NCBI GenBank assembly: GCA_041398825.1
Contig: JAWKTX010000002.1
Location: forward strand, 558,001 to 622,000
Source: Planctomycetaceae bacterium
GTDB lineage: Bacteria > Planctomycetota > Planctomycetia > Planctomycetales > Planctomycetaceae
DNA length: 64,000 bases
Direction of reading: 5' to 3'
The notes beneath the pieces were generated by a model. That model made no database searches, was not told where the DNA came from, and saw nothing but the letters and a program-made list of their open reading frames with translations. Numbering within the stretch: position 1 is the stretch's first letter; each line of letters starts with the position of its first letter. A program made the position numbers and the translations under genes. Positions 27,910 through 37,499 of the stretch are shown here, piece by piece.

Positions 27910-30900
27910 ATGAAGAATCGCCTTCATCCATTCGGCCGAAGTCGGATCCTGTGGTCCCCAGGTTCTGTGGGCTGCCTGATCATGGTGTTCGCGGCGGCCG
28001 TGGCGAGCACGGTTACCAACAGCCATGCAGGCTTCTTCTTTCAGGGTGAGAAGGCAGCCGACGATACGGCTGAAACCGAATTGGCGAATTTGAAGGCGGA
28101 GAAAGACGACGAACTGGATTTGGCGACAGAACGGCTGTTGCAGATCCTGCGTCGTCGTCCGCATTTCGGGACGGCTTTTGATCGGCTGTACCAACAGTTG
28201 GCGATTGACCAGCAATTGTCAACAACAATAGACCGTCTCGCGGTGGAAGCCGATGGTGGGGCAAAGGATAACTCCGCTTCCGCAGCGACGTTGGCTGGCA
28301 TGCTGCAGCTGCACCGAGGGCATCAGAAACAGGCCATTGCCTTACTGCAAACAGCCACATTGCGACAGCCTGATGACGCCATCGCCCACTGGTATCTGGG
28401 CAAAGCGTTTATCGTGGACCAGCAACGTGAACCAGCCGTCGCCGCTTTGCGTCGTGGGCTTGAACTTCCCGCATCGCGTGGCGATTTGATTGATATGTCG
28501 ATTGAACTGGGGCGAATTCTTTCGCAAATGCATCAGGATGCGGAAGCGATGAGCGTCTGGCAGTCGCTGCAGAATCGATACCCCGATGACAGTAGACTCC
28601 GGCAACAAATCGCAGAAGCATTAGTGGAAACCAATCACCTTGAAGAAGCACAACTGTTGTACGACCAGTTAATGGCTTCCGGCACAGACCCGATGCAGAG
28701 AATTCAATTCGGACTTGAGGCCGCAATACTGAGACATCGTCGCAGGCAATCGGCCGAGGCGCTGGAACGACTGCAGCAAATGCTGGCAACGGTTCGCCCG
28801 GGAAGTTGGGTGTTCGCAGAAATTCGCGACACGATTGAAAATGTGCTGATCGACCTGACCGAGCAACCTGCCCCAGGTGCGGGGGGTTCGGTGCTCAATA
28901 CTTTTGAGCAGCCCGCACCGACAGAGAGTTCACGATCCCTGCAAGCGGTGGTGGATTATTACATCGATTGGCTAAGGACCCATCCCGATGATCTGGATGC
29001 CCGGCGACGACTTGCCCGGACCTATCAGCGACTGGGAGAGATGGAAGCCGCGACGTCCCTTCTGAATTCGGCCATTTCGCAGGCTCCGGACCGAGGCGAT
29101 CTTCGGCAGGCATACATCGAGCTGCTTCTGGACGATGGGCAATGGGAATCGGCCCTGCTGCAGTACAACGCGTGGGAGCAAATTTCACCGGCTGGTTCAG
29201 CAGATTCAGGTCGCCTGAATGACTGGGGGAGTCTTCTCTACGAATGCAGCCAGCAAGAAGAACTGGACGCGAATCGGCGTGTTCAACTGCGCGAGGCTGC
29301 CTCTGCGGTATGGCAGAAAATGATTGCAGTGGAACCGAATCATCCTCAGACGATTTGTCGCGTCGCACAGCTCGAATCCCGATCAGGGAACTATTCCCGT
29401 GCTGTCGAACTGTTATCTGATTATGCCCGGGAACATCAAACATCCGAAGAGATTCTACAGCATTTGGGAGAAGTCTACTGGGCGATGAATCGTCGGGAGG
29501 AGGCGGTGTCAACCTGGAAGAAGATTGCCGCGTTGCCGGAGTTCTCCAACGCGTCAGCAGAGGGAGGCAGCGACCAGCGTAGTGAAAGTCGCAGGCTGAC
29601 CAATGCTATTCGGGCTGCACGAATTCTGCAGCGCTACCAATTGCCATTCGAAGCGATCTCTCTTGTGCAGTCGTGTCTGAAAGTTCAAACGAATTTGCCG
29701 GCAGACGAAGTGCCGCCGAATGATGAGATTGTGAATGGATGGATGGTGCTGTCGGATTTTCTGGTCGACGCAGGGCAATGGGAAGACGCGTTGTCAGCCC
29801 TGAGGACAGCGTCAAAGGCCAGCAAAAGCACTGAAACTCGTCGGCTTGCTCTTCAAAAGCAAGTCAATGTGTTGCGAGCGATGGGTGGACTGGAAGACTC
29901 GATAAGAATGCTTTCCCGTACGCTCACTGACCAGCCGCCTCAGACAACTTCGCGGGATGGTTTCTTCGAGGGCTGGTGGCAACTGGCACTTCTTTATGAA
30001 GCGAACCAACAACTGCCAGAGGCCGCCGATGCAATCACACAGGCTGTGCGAATCAGCGAGAATGCCGCGAGGGATTCTGATTCCCGACCGTCGATTTCGC
30101 TTTTGACAACCGCAATGACCATCTGCGAATCGGCTTTGCAGTTTGAAGACGCAATTTCCTTCGCCGAACAGTTGGTGCGCAGTGACTCAGAGAATGCATT
30201 CGACCATTTGTCCCACCTGATTGAATTGCATGAACGCGCATTCCGGGCCGGGTACTCGCAGCATAAACAAAGAATCGTGAAGGCATCAGATCGACTGATG
30301 GAGGTGTTTCCTGATCGGCCTGAAACCTGGCTGAGAGTTTCTGAAGTGCAGTTGCATAACAATTGGGTTGCAGACGGAATTCAGACCCTGATGAAGGCGG
30401 CCGTACGATTTCCTGAAGACCAATCCATCCAGATGGCATATGGCTATGCATTATCGCAGCATGGCCAAATCTCTGAAGCCATCACCTACTGGTGGGGACT
30501 GTTTGACAAGGCGACCAGCTATCCGCAGCGGGCAGCCATCGTCGAATTGCTTGCGCCACTGTACGGCAGGCTCGAACGGTGCGAAGCTCTGATTTCAGAG
30601 ATCCACGATCGAACGGCATCCGCAGCGGGTTCGCGTGAGGCTGAACTTCTGGCAGTGACCGCCTGGCGAGCGGCGGGGAATGTTTCCATGGCTCGTCAGA
30701 CGCTGCAATCGTTGCTTGATGGATCAGAACAAGACGTGCAGCTGCTGCGACAGCTTTCGGTGATTTGTGAGCAGGAGGGGCGGTTAGCTCTCGCGATTGA
30801 CTATCAGCGTCGCGTCGCAGGACTGACGGGGAGACTTCCCGACAGTCAATCGGCTGCGCCTCCTGAAGCGACCAGAATCCTTCCCGGTCAGGCGGCGCGA

Positions 30901-31257
30901 CCAGCAGGTTCGTTGCCCTCAGATTTGTCCCCTGACGCGGAACGCCTGTATGAATTGCTGATCCGGGCGGCTGCAGAGCTGGAACGAAACAACCAGGGCA
31001 CGGAAGCCTGTCAGTACTACGCGCAGGCGCTTCGTTTAGATCCGAATCGATTTGCCGCGAACTTTGAGACTTACCTGCAGAGTTTCGAATATGCGAAACA
31101 GCTTCCGGTGCTGGGACAAACGCTTCTGGAAACCAGGCCGGATGCATTTGCCGATCAGCAGCGACTTACGAACTGGCTGATTGCCGAACTGGCTCGAACC
31201 CGCGCCACAGGAATTCTGGCCGAACGGCTCCGAAAATGGCTCAATCATTCAAAATGA
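27910..31257 (+). CDS. giant TPR-repeat protein with signal anchor
   Basis: A 1115-residue protein. I start it at the ATG at 27910, just behind the DUF1080 gene (16-bp gap, same strand, likely operon). The N-terminus has a hydrophobic segment (GCLIMVFAAAVASTVTNSHA, ~residues 19-38), so the protein is exported or membrane-tethered. The rest is a long array of tetratricopeptide-like helix pairs, for example TLAGMLQLHRGHQKQAIALL, DDAIAHWYLGKAFIVDQQRE, PDDLDARRRLARTYQRLGEM and EEILQHLGEVYWAMNRREEA. A proline-rich linker lies near residues 995-1030, and a final TPR pair closes the protein. TPR arrays bind partner proteins; no catalytic motif is seen. A role in assembling envelope complexes is an inference. 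Confidence 0.85.
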   Translation: MKNRLHPFGRSRILWSPGSVGCLIMVFAAAVASTVTNSHAGFFFQGEKAADDTAETELANLKAEKDDELDLATERLLQILRRRPHFGTAFDRLYQQLAIDQQLSTTIDRLAVEADGGAKDNSASAATLAGMLQLHRGHQKQAIALLQTATLRQPDDAIAHWYLGKAFIVDQQREPAVAALRRGLELPASRGDLIDMSIELGRILSQMHQDAEAMSVWQSLQNRYPDDSRLRQQIAEALVETNHLEEAQLLYDQLMASGTDPMQRIQFGLEAAILRHRRRQSAEALERLQQMLATVRPGSWVFAEIRDTIENVLIDLTEQPAPGAGGSVLNTFEQPAPTESSRSLQAVVDYYIDWLRTHPDDLDARRRLARTYQRLGEMEAATSLLNSAISQAPDRGDLRQAYIELLLDDGQWESALLQYNAWEQISPAGSADSGRLNDWGSLLYECSQQEELDANRRVQLREAASAVWQKMIAVEPNHPQTICRVAQLESRSGNYSRAVELLSDYAREHQTSEEILQHLGEVYWAMNRREEAVSTWKKIAALPEFSNASAEGGSDQRSESRRLTNAIRAARILQRYQLPFEAISLVQSCLKVQTNLPADEVPPNDEIVNGWMVLSDFLVDAGQWEDALSALRTASKASKSTETRRLALQKQVNVLRAMGGLEDSIRMLSRTLTDQPPQTTSRDGFFEGWWQLALLYEANQQLPEAADAITQAVRISENAARDSDSRPSISLLTTAMTICESALQFEDAISFAEQLVRSDSENAFDHLSHLIELHERAFRAGYSQHKQRIVKASDRLMEVFPDRPETWLRVSEVQLHNNWVADGIQTLMKAAVRFPEDQSIQMAYGYALSQHGQISEAITYWWGLFDKATSYPQRAAIVELLAPLYGRLERCEALISEIHDRTASAAGSREAELLAVTAWRAAGNVSMARQTLQSLLDGSEQDVQLLRQLSVICEQEGRLALAIDYQRRVAGLTGRLPDSQSAAPPEATRILPGQAARPAGSLPSDLSPDAERLYELLIRAAAELERNNQGTEACQYYAQALRLDPNRFAANFETYLQSFEYAKQLPVLGQTLLETRPDAFADQQRLTNWLIAELARTRATGILAERLRKWLNHSK

Positions 31258-31433
31258 GCCCTCCCCGTGCTTTCCAGTACCACAAGGCGTCGTCAGAGCA
31301 TCGACGATCATCCCGATTTGGCAGCTCGTCCTGCGAGGAGAGAAGGGCAGCAACGGCGGATTTGCACCTTCGCTGAAGACCGCGCAAAAAGAAACGAAGG
31401 ACACCCTGCAGAGTGGACTTCGCACTTTTGAAT

Positions 31434-31507
31434 TAGCGGCGGAGGGATTCGAACCCCCGACACGCGGATTATGATTCCGCTGCTCTAACCGGCTGAGCTA
31501 CGCCGCC
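31434..31507 (-). tRNA. tRNA with CAT anticodon (elongator Met, or Ile2)
   Basis: A 74-nt cloverleaf on the minus strand. The acceptor is GGCGGCG paired with CGCCGCT (a G1:U72 wobble), with A73 as discriminator. The D-arm is GCTCAGCCGGTTAGAGC. The anticodon arm GCGGA-ATCATAA-TCCGC has anticodon CAT. The T-arm is GGGGG-TTCGAAT-CCCTC. No CCA is encoded. CAT reads AUG (Met), or AUA if modified by TilS (Ile2). The sequence alone favours Met, but Ile2 cannot be excluded. Confidence 0.93.
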
Positions 31508-32105
31508 TTCTTCCTGAGACTGACCAGTTGATCGGCAAAAGGTGCCGACTTCTGAAGACGATGTCTCTGACTTTCACAGGACAACGACCCAGAAGTCTGG
31601 TTCGGTCCTGAGGCCGGATATTAGCAGAAACTGCAGCTGCCACAACTCAGCTGGAGCAATTTGCAGAATCTGAAATGGCGCACCGTGACGGACCGCCACG
31701 ATGCCCTTATTTCGGCTGTTCACTGCCGCCGATCGTATTGGCTTTTTCAGGATTATGGGTTACTCAGCCACTGCACCAAAGCTGCAGATGTTCGTTCGGC
31801 TGATTGTGCCGGAGGACAGGAACCTGATCAGTCACCCTGGCGGGATCGATGACTGTTTCCGGTTGTTGGTGCGGTGTTATCCGGGAAGTGATCAGCAGAT
31901 GTAACGATTTGGCTGACAATGCGGAATCTGCATTCCAATCGGATTGTTCAGCAGCAATGAAAGTATCCCTGGTGGTCATGGTCCGGTGCTGGTTGATAGA
32001 TCAAGTCGAGTGAAAGCCTCAGACGAAGACAGTGGCAGACTTTCTCCGGTCTCTCGTCTTCAACGTTCACCTTTCGACATAATCAGAAGTTATGAGGTCA
32101 AGGCA
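31508..32105. other. intergenic region upstream of YTV gene
   Basis: About 600 bp between the tRNA and the cysteine-rich protein gene. Small open frames at 31661-31904 have no ribosome-binding site or recognisable content. The region should hold the promoter of the YTV gene. I see no clear box or riboswitch. Confidence 0.4.
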
Positions 32106-33446
32106 ATGAAAAGGCTCATGCTGGGAGCCGCTGCTGCAGTTGCCGTGCTGCTGAACAGTGGTCTTGTAATGGCCGGGTTGTGCGGTGCGGGCAGTTTTTC
32201 AAACTGTCCAACTGCAGCCTGTGCCGGTTCCGGTGATTTCGCATCCGCCTGTGGATGTGCTCCTCAGTACCAAACCGTCCGCGAGGTGGTTTGGGAACAG
32301 CAGCAGTACACATGCATGCGAACGGTTTACGATCAGTGCACAGAAACCGTTCCGGTTTCCTGCACACGCAACGTTTACGAAACCTGCTACCGTGATGAGT
32401 GCTACACGGTCTGCAAGCCGGTTTACGAAACACACTACCGAACCTGCACTTACAACGTCTGCAAGCCTGTTTACCAGACCTGCTACCGTGAGGTGAACTG
32501 CACGATTCGTAAGCCGGTTTACAACACCTGCTACAAAGACGTCTGCTACAACGTCTGCAAGCCTGTCTACGAAACCTGCCAGCGAACCGTCTGCTACAAC
32601 GTCTGCAAGCCGGTTTACAACACCTGCTACAAGAACGTCTGCTGCACGACCTACAAGACTGAAACAGAGACCTGCTACAAGAACGTCTGCTACACCGTCT
32701 GCAAGCCTGTCACAGAGACAAAGGTTGTTGACGTTTGTTCCGGCGAATGGGTAACAGAAACTCGCCACATTCCCGGCCCCGTCGTCGAGAAGTGTGTCTG
32801 CGACCCCTGTAACCCCTGCTGCTGCAAGAAGGTTCAGGTTCAGTGCCCAGGCCGTACCATCTGCTGCCGCAAATGGGTTCCCAAAACAGTGCAGAAGACT
32901 GTCTGCTGCACTCGAATGGAAACCGAAGTCTGCCAGAAGCAGGTTCCTTACACGGTTTGCCGTCGGGTTCCTGTGCAGACTGTCAAACAGGTTCCTTACA
33001 CAACCTGCAGCTTTGTGACCGAACAGTGCACGAAGCAGGTTCCTTACACGACCTGCCGAATGGTTCAGCAGACCTGCACCCGCAAGGTTCCTTACACGAC
33101 CTGCACATGGACTCAGGAATGCATCACCAAGCGAATTCCATACACGACCTGCCGTATGGAAACACAGTGCTGCACCAAGCAGATCCCATACACGACCTGC
33201 CGCATGGAACAGCAGACCTGCACTCGCAAAGTTCCATACACGACCTGCCGTCAGGTTTGTGAAACGAAAATGGTCACGAAGTCGAAGTGCGTTCCTCGCC
33301 AGGTGCCTGTCACCATGACCCGCTGCGTACCCCGCGTTGTCTGCAAGCAGGTTCCCTGCCAGACAGCCTGTGCCTGCGGAGACGGTTGCGGTGCAGCTCC
33401 TTCCTGTGCAGCACCTAGCTGTGCAGCACCAGTGGAAACACACTAG
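32106..33446 (+). CDS. YTV-type cysteine-rich cell-wall protein
   Basis: A 446-residue secreted protein. The ATG at 32106 starts a clear signal peptide (KRLMLGAAAAVAVLLNSGLV, cleavage after VMA). The mature part is extremely Cys/Tyr/Thr/Val-rich and built of two repeat types. Residues ~60-200 repeat VCKPVYETCYRxV about every 16-18 residues. Residues ~270-410 repeat KQVPYTTCRM about every 17 residues, eight or more times. The two blocks are joined by a denser Cys region (CDPCNPCCCKKVQVQCPGRT). This matches the planctomycete YTV proteins (PF07639) reported from the proteinaceous cell wall, which should be heavily disulfide-linked. Codon use in the repeats is very uniform, which suits a highly expressed structural protein. 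It is followed by a strong terminator and is probably monocistronic. Confidence 0.9.
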   Translation: MKRLMLGAAAAVAVLLNSGLVMAGLCGAGSFSNCPTAACAGSGDFASACGCAPQYQTVREVVWEQQQYTCMRTVYDQCTETVPVSCTRNVYETCYRDECYTVCKPVYETHYRTCTYNVCKPVYQTCYREVNCTIRKPVYNTCYKDVCYNVCKPVYETCQRTVCYNVCKPVYNTCYKNVCCTTYKTETETCYKNVCYTVCKPVTETKVVDVCSGEWVTETRHIPGPVVEKCVCDPCNPCCCKKVQVQCPGRTICCRKWVPKTVQKTVCCTRMETEVCQKQVPYTVCRRVPVQTVKQVPYTTCSFVTEQCTKQVPYTTCRMVQQTCTRKVPYTTCTWTQECITKRIPYTTCRMETQCCTKQIPYTTCRMEQQTCTRKVPYTTCRQVCETKMVTKSKCVPRQVPVTMTRCVPRVVCKQVPCQTACACGDGCGAAPSCAAPSCAAPVETH

Positions 33447-33493
33447 TCAACGAACTCAGCCAGTGATGCGAGTCATCGGCCGTCGATAACCAG

Positions 33494-33534
33494 AAGGCGG
33501 AGGTTTGCGAAAGTAAACCTTCGCCTTTTCTTTT
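33494..33534 (+). terminator. rho-independent terminator of the YTV gene
   Basis: Stem AAGGCGGAGGTTT (33494-33506) pairs with AAACCTTCGCCTT (33515-33527) with one mismatch and an 8-nt loop, and runs into TTTTCTTTT. It lies 48 bp after the YTV stop codon. Confidence 0.85.
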
Positions 33535-34033
33535 GCCTCCGAACGATTTTGCGTGGAGACATGCACGTGGCTGGCCACTTCGGAATCCAAATTGGTGGGA
33601 CCTGCCACGAATACCTGCAAAACCATGCTCTGAAACGTCGAAAGACTTGCCGAATGTCCGGGGAAGGCAAAAAACTCTTGCCTTCACCGGAATTCATCGG
33701 GAAGACTGGCAATTTGGAGCGTCTCAAGCGATTATCCCGAGTCGAACGGGGGTTATGCCCTCGACCATAAAACATGTCTTTTGTTGGCTGGGCGGCTGTC
33801 TCATTCTGGACTCGCCCGGTTCAACCTGTCATGTTTTACGGGTTTTCAAGTCCATCAGCTCTGCTTTTGGGATGGTGGAAGCCTGTTCGAGCCAACCTTA
33901 GATCCTGTCACAATGCGGCCACGATCGGCTGTTCGTTTCGTAATCCATGTCGTTGGGTAAGTCTCGGGCTGCAATCCCGATCCATATCTTTCGAAACAGA
34001 GAGACACTGAAGTCTCATAATAGTGGTGAATCT
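33535..34033. other. intergenic region, no gene recognised
   Basis: About 500 bp between the YTV terminator and the next gene. Overlapping short frames on both strands show no consistent coding texture. It presumably contains the promoter for the gene at 34034. Confidence 0.4.
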
Positions 34034-35383
34034 ATGCCAGAAGTTGTCTGCGAGCTTTGCTTTCGGCGGTCGGTGAGGAATCTCTGCCGGTACATGTTGG
34101 CGATTGCCGCTGTCATCGGGTTCGGAGCACATTCTGCTGCCGTAGCTCAGGGTGAATTCACCAAAGAGAACTATCAGAAAGCCATTCTTGCGCAAAAGGA
34201 ATTCGCCAGAAAGGTTGCTGCTGCCAATGATCCACTTCTGCCAGCGGGTGCAGAAGAAGAGTTTACCAGGATCAGCCGGAACTATCAGCAAATTCTGAAG
34301 AACGGTCAAAACCTGTCCTCTGCAGCAGACCGTAAACTCGTCCAGCAGGGGCTGGAGTATCGAATTCTGCGAGCGTCGGATCCTGTGATTCAGCAGGATC
34401 CAGGCCAGATGATTAACGTACTCAACGACGTTCGACGCGACCTGAACACCATTGGCAGCGGTTTCAGCGATAAACCCGACCGTAAGCAGCGGTATCGCGA
34501 AGAGGTACTGCTTGAAGCCCTGGTCCCCATCAAAAAGCTGCTGAAGAACAATCTGGATGCGCGGGTATTTGGGCTGGAGATTCTGAACGACCTGGAAACA
34601 GTCCAGGGGACCTTTGGCAATAAACGAATTCTGATTCTGGATGCCGTTCCTCAATTGCTGAGAGAAGTGTTAAACGACCCGGAACAACCCGATGTTGTTC
34701 GGGGCGTTGCAGCAATGCGAATCGAACGACTCTTGAATACCGCGGATATTCTCCCGGTCGAGCAAATGGAACTCGCGAAGGCTCTCGCAAAGCAGCTGGA
34801 ACGCTGGGACACCGAATTGACGTTTCAAATGAAACTGATCGATGCGCTGGCGGCCGTAAAGGAACTGCGCGAAGTGGTCGGCAAACCGAACCCAACGGCC
34901 GTGGATGTCCTGCTGAAAGTGCTGTCCGATCGAAACCGATTCATTGATGTTCGCTGCCGGGCCGCCTATGCGATTGCAAGGACAGGTTCATCACTTAACG
35001 GTAATGCCTTCGGAGCTCAGCAACTGGACTTGGAGCCGATTGCGTGGAAGATCGTCCAGCTCGCTCGCGAAACAGCCCAGTACTTCAACGCGGCTCCTGC
35101 AAATCCAGCGTTCGTTGGCTGTGGCGAAAATCTCTATCTTTCGTTTCACCACCTGAATTCGGCGGAATTGTCAGCAGGGGTGGGACTGTTGAATCGGGCT
35201 CCGCGTTCGCAATATGTCAACGATGCCTACAAGGAAGCATTGAAGATTGCTGCCCCGATGATGTTCGAAAAGAAGCCGATTGCAGGTGGAGCATTGCAGG
35301 GGGTCGACGGCTGGATCAACAACAATAAGCCAGCGACGATGCAATACGACAGAACTCGAAATGACGCCGTCGTCGTTCCGTAA
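34034..35383 (+). CDS. exported alpha-helical protein, unknown function
   Basis: A 449-residue protein. I prefer the ATG at 34034 over the open frame from 33947 because it gives a usual leader (RNLCRYMLAIAAVIGFGAHS, cleavage near AVAQG). The mature protein is almost all helical, with HEAT-like pieces: LLEALVPIKKLLKNNLDARV, PQLLREVLNDPEQPDVVRGV, and VDVLLKVLSDRNRFIDVRCR followed by AAYAIARTG. The C-terminal ~100 residues are less regular and end VDGWINNNKP. I recognise no named family; related proteins appear to be planctomycete-specific. The position after the YTV cell-wall gene might mean an envelope function, but a terminator separates the two, so this is only a suggestion. Confidence 0.7.
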   Translation: MPEVVCELCFRRSVRNLCRYMLAIAAVIGFGAHSAAVAQGEFTKENYQKAILAQKEFARKVAAANDPLLPAGAEEEFTRISRNYQQILKNGQNLSSAADRKLVQQGLEYRILRASDPVIQQDPGQMINVLNDVRRDLNTIGSGFSDKPDRKQRYREEVLLEALVPIKKLLKNNLDARVFGLEILNDLETVQGTFGNKRILILDAVPQLLREVLNDPEQPDVVRGVAAMRIERLLNTADILPVEQMELAKALAKQLERWDTELTFQMKLIDALAAVKELREVVGKPNPTAVDVLLKVLSDRNRFIDVRCRAAYAIARTGSSLNGNAFGAQQLDLEPIAWKIVQLARETAQYFNAAPANPAFVGCGENLYLSFHHLNSAELSAGVGLLNRAPRSQYVNDAYKEALKIAAPMMFEKKPIAGGALQGVDGWINNNKPATMQYDRTRNDAVVVP

Positions 35384-35475
35384 TGGCGGTTTGTGTCGAT
35401 CGGCATCTTAATTGAGCGGACAGAAGCACTTCCGAATTGCGTGTCGTCAGTGGCGTGCTGCATCAGCCGCGCGGC

Positions 35476-35967
35476 TTAATCGAAGAATCGTCCCAAACGA
35501 CTTCGAAAGTCGGCCATTTGATTGCTTTCCGGCTCCGCCAGCCATTCAACATGCAGGCCCAGTTGCCACCATCCGCCGGGGCGTGGTGAGTTATGTCGGC
35601 ATTCACATCCAAAGAATCGCCACACTTCTTCAGTATCGGGGATGGCAACCAGAAAGTGATCACCCTTCAGATTGTGTGGTAAGAGCACACCGATTCCTTC
35701 GCGCCGCAGGTCGCAGGTGACGCCTGGTACAGCGTGCAGGTAATTGACATCAGCGGCTTTTGTTTCTCTGCCACACGGGATGACCATCACACCAAGGGCG
35801 ACTGGACGGGGAAAATCCTGCCGACGACTCCTGGAAATGCCTTCTTCGTAAGACATCTCACTCATGTCATGCATGGTGAGGATTCGTGCCAGAGCGTTTG
35901 AGGCCTTTGTGCGTGGCTTCTCCCGGAAAATCCCCATCAATCCCAATGCATCAATGCCACTGACCAT
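35476..35967 (-). CDS. PilZ-like domain protein
   Basis: A 163-residue cytosolic protein. The ATG at 35967 has GGGAG seven bases upstream, which fixes the start; the longer frame to 36144 is not supported. The first ~50 residues are helical (GIFREKPRTKASNALARILT). From ~residue 55 there is a beta-barrel pattern: RRQDFPRPVALGVMVIPCGR, then VTCDLRREGIGVLLPHNLKG, WRFFGCECRHNSPRPGGWWQ and LGLHVEWLAE. The arrangement 'R....R....... DlS..Gigv.lp ... lg..f' is that of PilZ domains. The canonical RxxxR and DxSxxG are only loosely kept (R-R-Q-D-F and C-D-L-R-R-E-G), so c-di-GMP binding is uncertain. Converges with the gene at 34034. Confidence 0.55.
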   Translation of the reverse strand: MVSGIDALGLMGIFREKPRTKASNALARILTMHDMSEMSYEEGISRSRRQDFPRPVALGVMVIPCGRETKAADVNYLHAVPGVTCDLRREGIGVLLPHNLKGDHFLVAIPDTEEVWRFFGCECRHNSPRPGGWWQLGLHVEWLAEPESNQMADFRSRLGRFFD

Positions 35968-36247
35968 AGAGAAACTCCCAATTCGCTGATTCTGACCAGA
36001 TACCAAACTTTGCCGAATGAAGTCTTGCTTGTCAGACTGGTGGCATCGGTTTCGAATTCTCCGATCCCCCGTGATGCCTCCAAAATCAGGGTCGTCGTTA
36101 CCCGAAATGCAGGTGTGTTGCATTTCGGCAACACTCATCGGCATCCCAGGAATTCAGAAGCGGGCGATTCGCCGTGCAGGGCAGACGAATTCGTGATATA
36201 CACATGACTCCCAACGTCACACGATTTGATTGAGGCCAGGAAGAATC

Positions 36248-37459
36248 ATGAAGTTTGCTTTGGTAATACCTGACGGCGTCGCAGACGAGGCACAGGCATC
36301 ACTGAATGGTCAAACGCCATTACAGGCGGCGCGAATTCTCAACATGGACGCTGTTGCAAGGGAAGGGCTCGTCGGCCAGACAGACAATGTCCCGGAATCG
36401 ATGCCCTCGGGCAGTGACGTCGGCACGATGAGCCTGTTTGGGTACGACCCGCTGAAATACCACACCGGCCGCGCACCGCTGGAGGCAGCTGCACAGGGGA
36501 TTGAACTCAATGATGGCGACTGGGCAATTCGGTGCAATCTAGTCACGATCCTTGATGGGATCATGAAAAGCTTTACGGCCGAACAGTTTCCCAACGAATC
36601 CGCTCGCCAGCTGATTCAGCTGCTGCAGAAAGACCAGTGTGGTGACAGCCACTGGAAGTATTTTCCCGGGGTCAGCTATCGCAATCTTCTGGTGTATCGC
36701 AGTCGCGGCCAGCAGGCTCCATTTTCGAAGGAAACGACGAACACCCCTCCTCACGACATCACTGACCAGCCGATTGCAGACTTTCTGCCAACCGGGCCGG
36801 GGGCAGAGTTGCTGCGTGATTTGATGGACCGCAGCCGCGAACTCTTCGCGACGGCCGAAGCAAATCTTCATCGATTGGCGGCCGGCGAAAGTCCTGCGAC
36901 GCAAACATGGCTCTGGGGATATGGTCAGCGTCCGGCGCTTCAGCCATTTGTGGATCGTTATTCTCAGCGCGGCGCTGTGATTACAGCGGTCGACTTGTTG
37001 CGCGGTATCGGTCGACTGATTGGCTGGGAAGTGATTGAAGTGGAGGGAGCAACGGGTTATCTCGACACCAATTATGCGGCCAAAGGACAAGCAGCGATTC
37101 AAACGTTGTCACGGCCCGACGTTGACTTCGTTGTCGTTCATGTCGAAGCGACGGACGAAGCGTCCCACGAAGGTGATGTCGCCGCTAAAGTGAAGGCTGT
37201 GGAATCCATCGACGAGCAGATCGTTGGACCGCTCCACCAATGGCTGAAGGAACAGGGGGAATATCGCCTGCTGATTTGTCCGGACCATCCGACGTTCTTA
37301 AGAACGCGCACCCACAGTCATGGCTATTGTCCATTCGCCGTCTGTGGAACAGGGATACAGGCGGATGACGCTCGGTCCTACAACGAAGTTGCCGCTTCAG
37401 GGTCCCCGCTCACCTTTGACAACGGTTCCGATTTGATGGGATGGTTCTTCAGGCGATAG
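36248..37459 (+). CDS. apgM: cofactor-independent phosphoglycerate mutase, archaeal type
   Basis: A 403-residue member of the ApgM branch of the alkaline-phosphatase superfamily, which interconverts 3- and 2-phosphoglycerate in glycolysis without 2,3-bisphosphoglycerate. AGGAAG precedes the ATG at 36248. Motifs are KFALVIPDGVADEAQ (first metal Asp), MPSGSDVGTMSLFGYDP (Ser nucleophile region), DFVVVHVEATDEASHEGD (metal-binding Asp/His) and LLICPDHPTFLRTRTHSHG (Asp-His and final metal His). The length matches the family. The enzyme is cytosolic. No glycolytic neighbours are present; the gene stands alone between a convergent ABC permease and the PilZ-like gene. The family call is firm, and other superfamily activities (for example phosphonate-related mutases) are unlikely. 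Confidence 0.92.
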   Translation: MKFALVIPDGVADEAQASLNGQTPLQAARILNMDAVAREGLVGQTDNVPESMPSGSDVGTMSLFGYDPLKYHTGRAPLEAAAQGIELNDGDWAIRCNLVTILDGIMKSFTAEQFPNESARQLIQLLQKDQCGDSHWKYFPGVSYRNLLVYRSRGQQAPFSKETTNTPPHDITDQPIADFLPTGPGAELLRDLMDRSRELFATAEANLHRLAAGESPATQTWLWGYGQRPALQPFVDRYSQRGAVITAVDLLRGIGRLIGWEVIEVEGATGYLDTNYAAKGQAAIQTLSRPDVDFVVVHVEATDEASHEGDVAAKVKAVESIDEQIVGPLHQWLKEQGEYRLLICPDHPTFLRTRTHSHGYCPFAVCGTGIQADDARSYNEVAASGSPLTFDNGSDLMGWFFRR

Positions 37460-37499
37460 CCGAGTTGCCCCATCCCGGGCGGTTATCCGTGCGGAGGTT

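Noticed and set aside
32199..33443. 414-codon open frame antisense to the YTV gene
   Set aside because: It mirrors the very regular codon use of the repeats on the plus strand. No ribosome-binding site, and the product is a low-complexity repeat.
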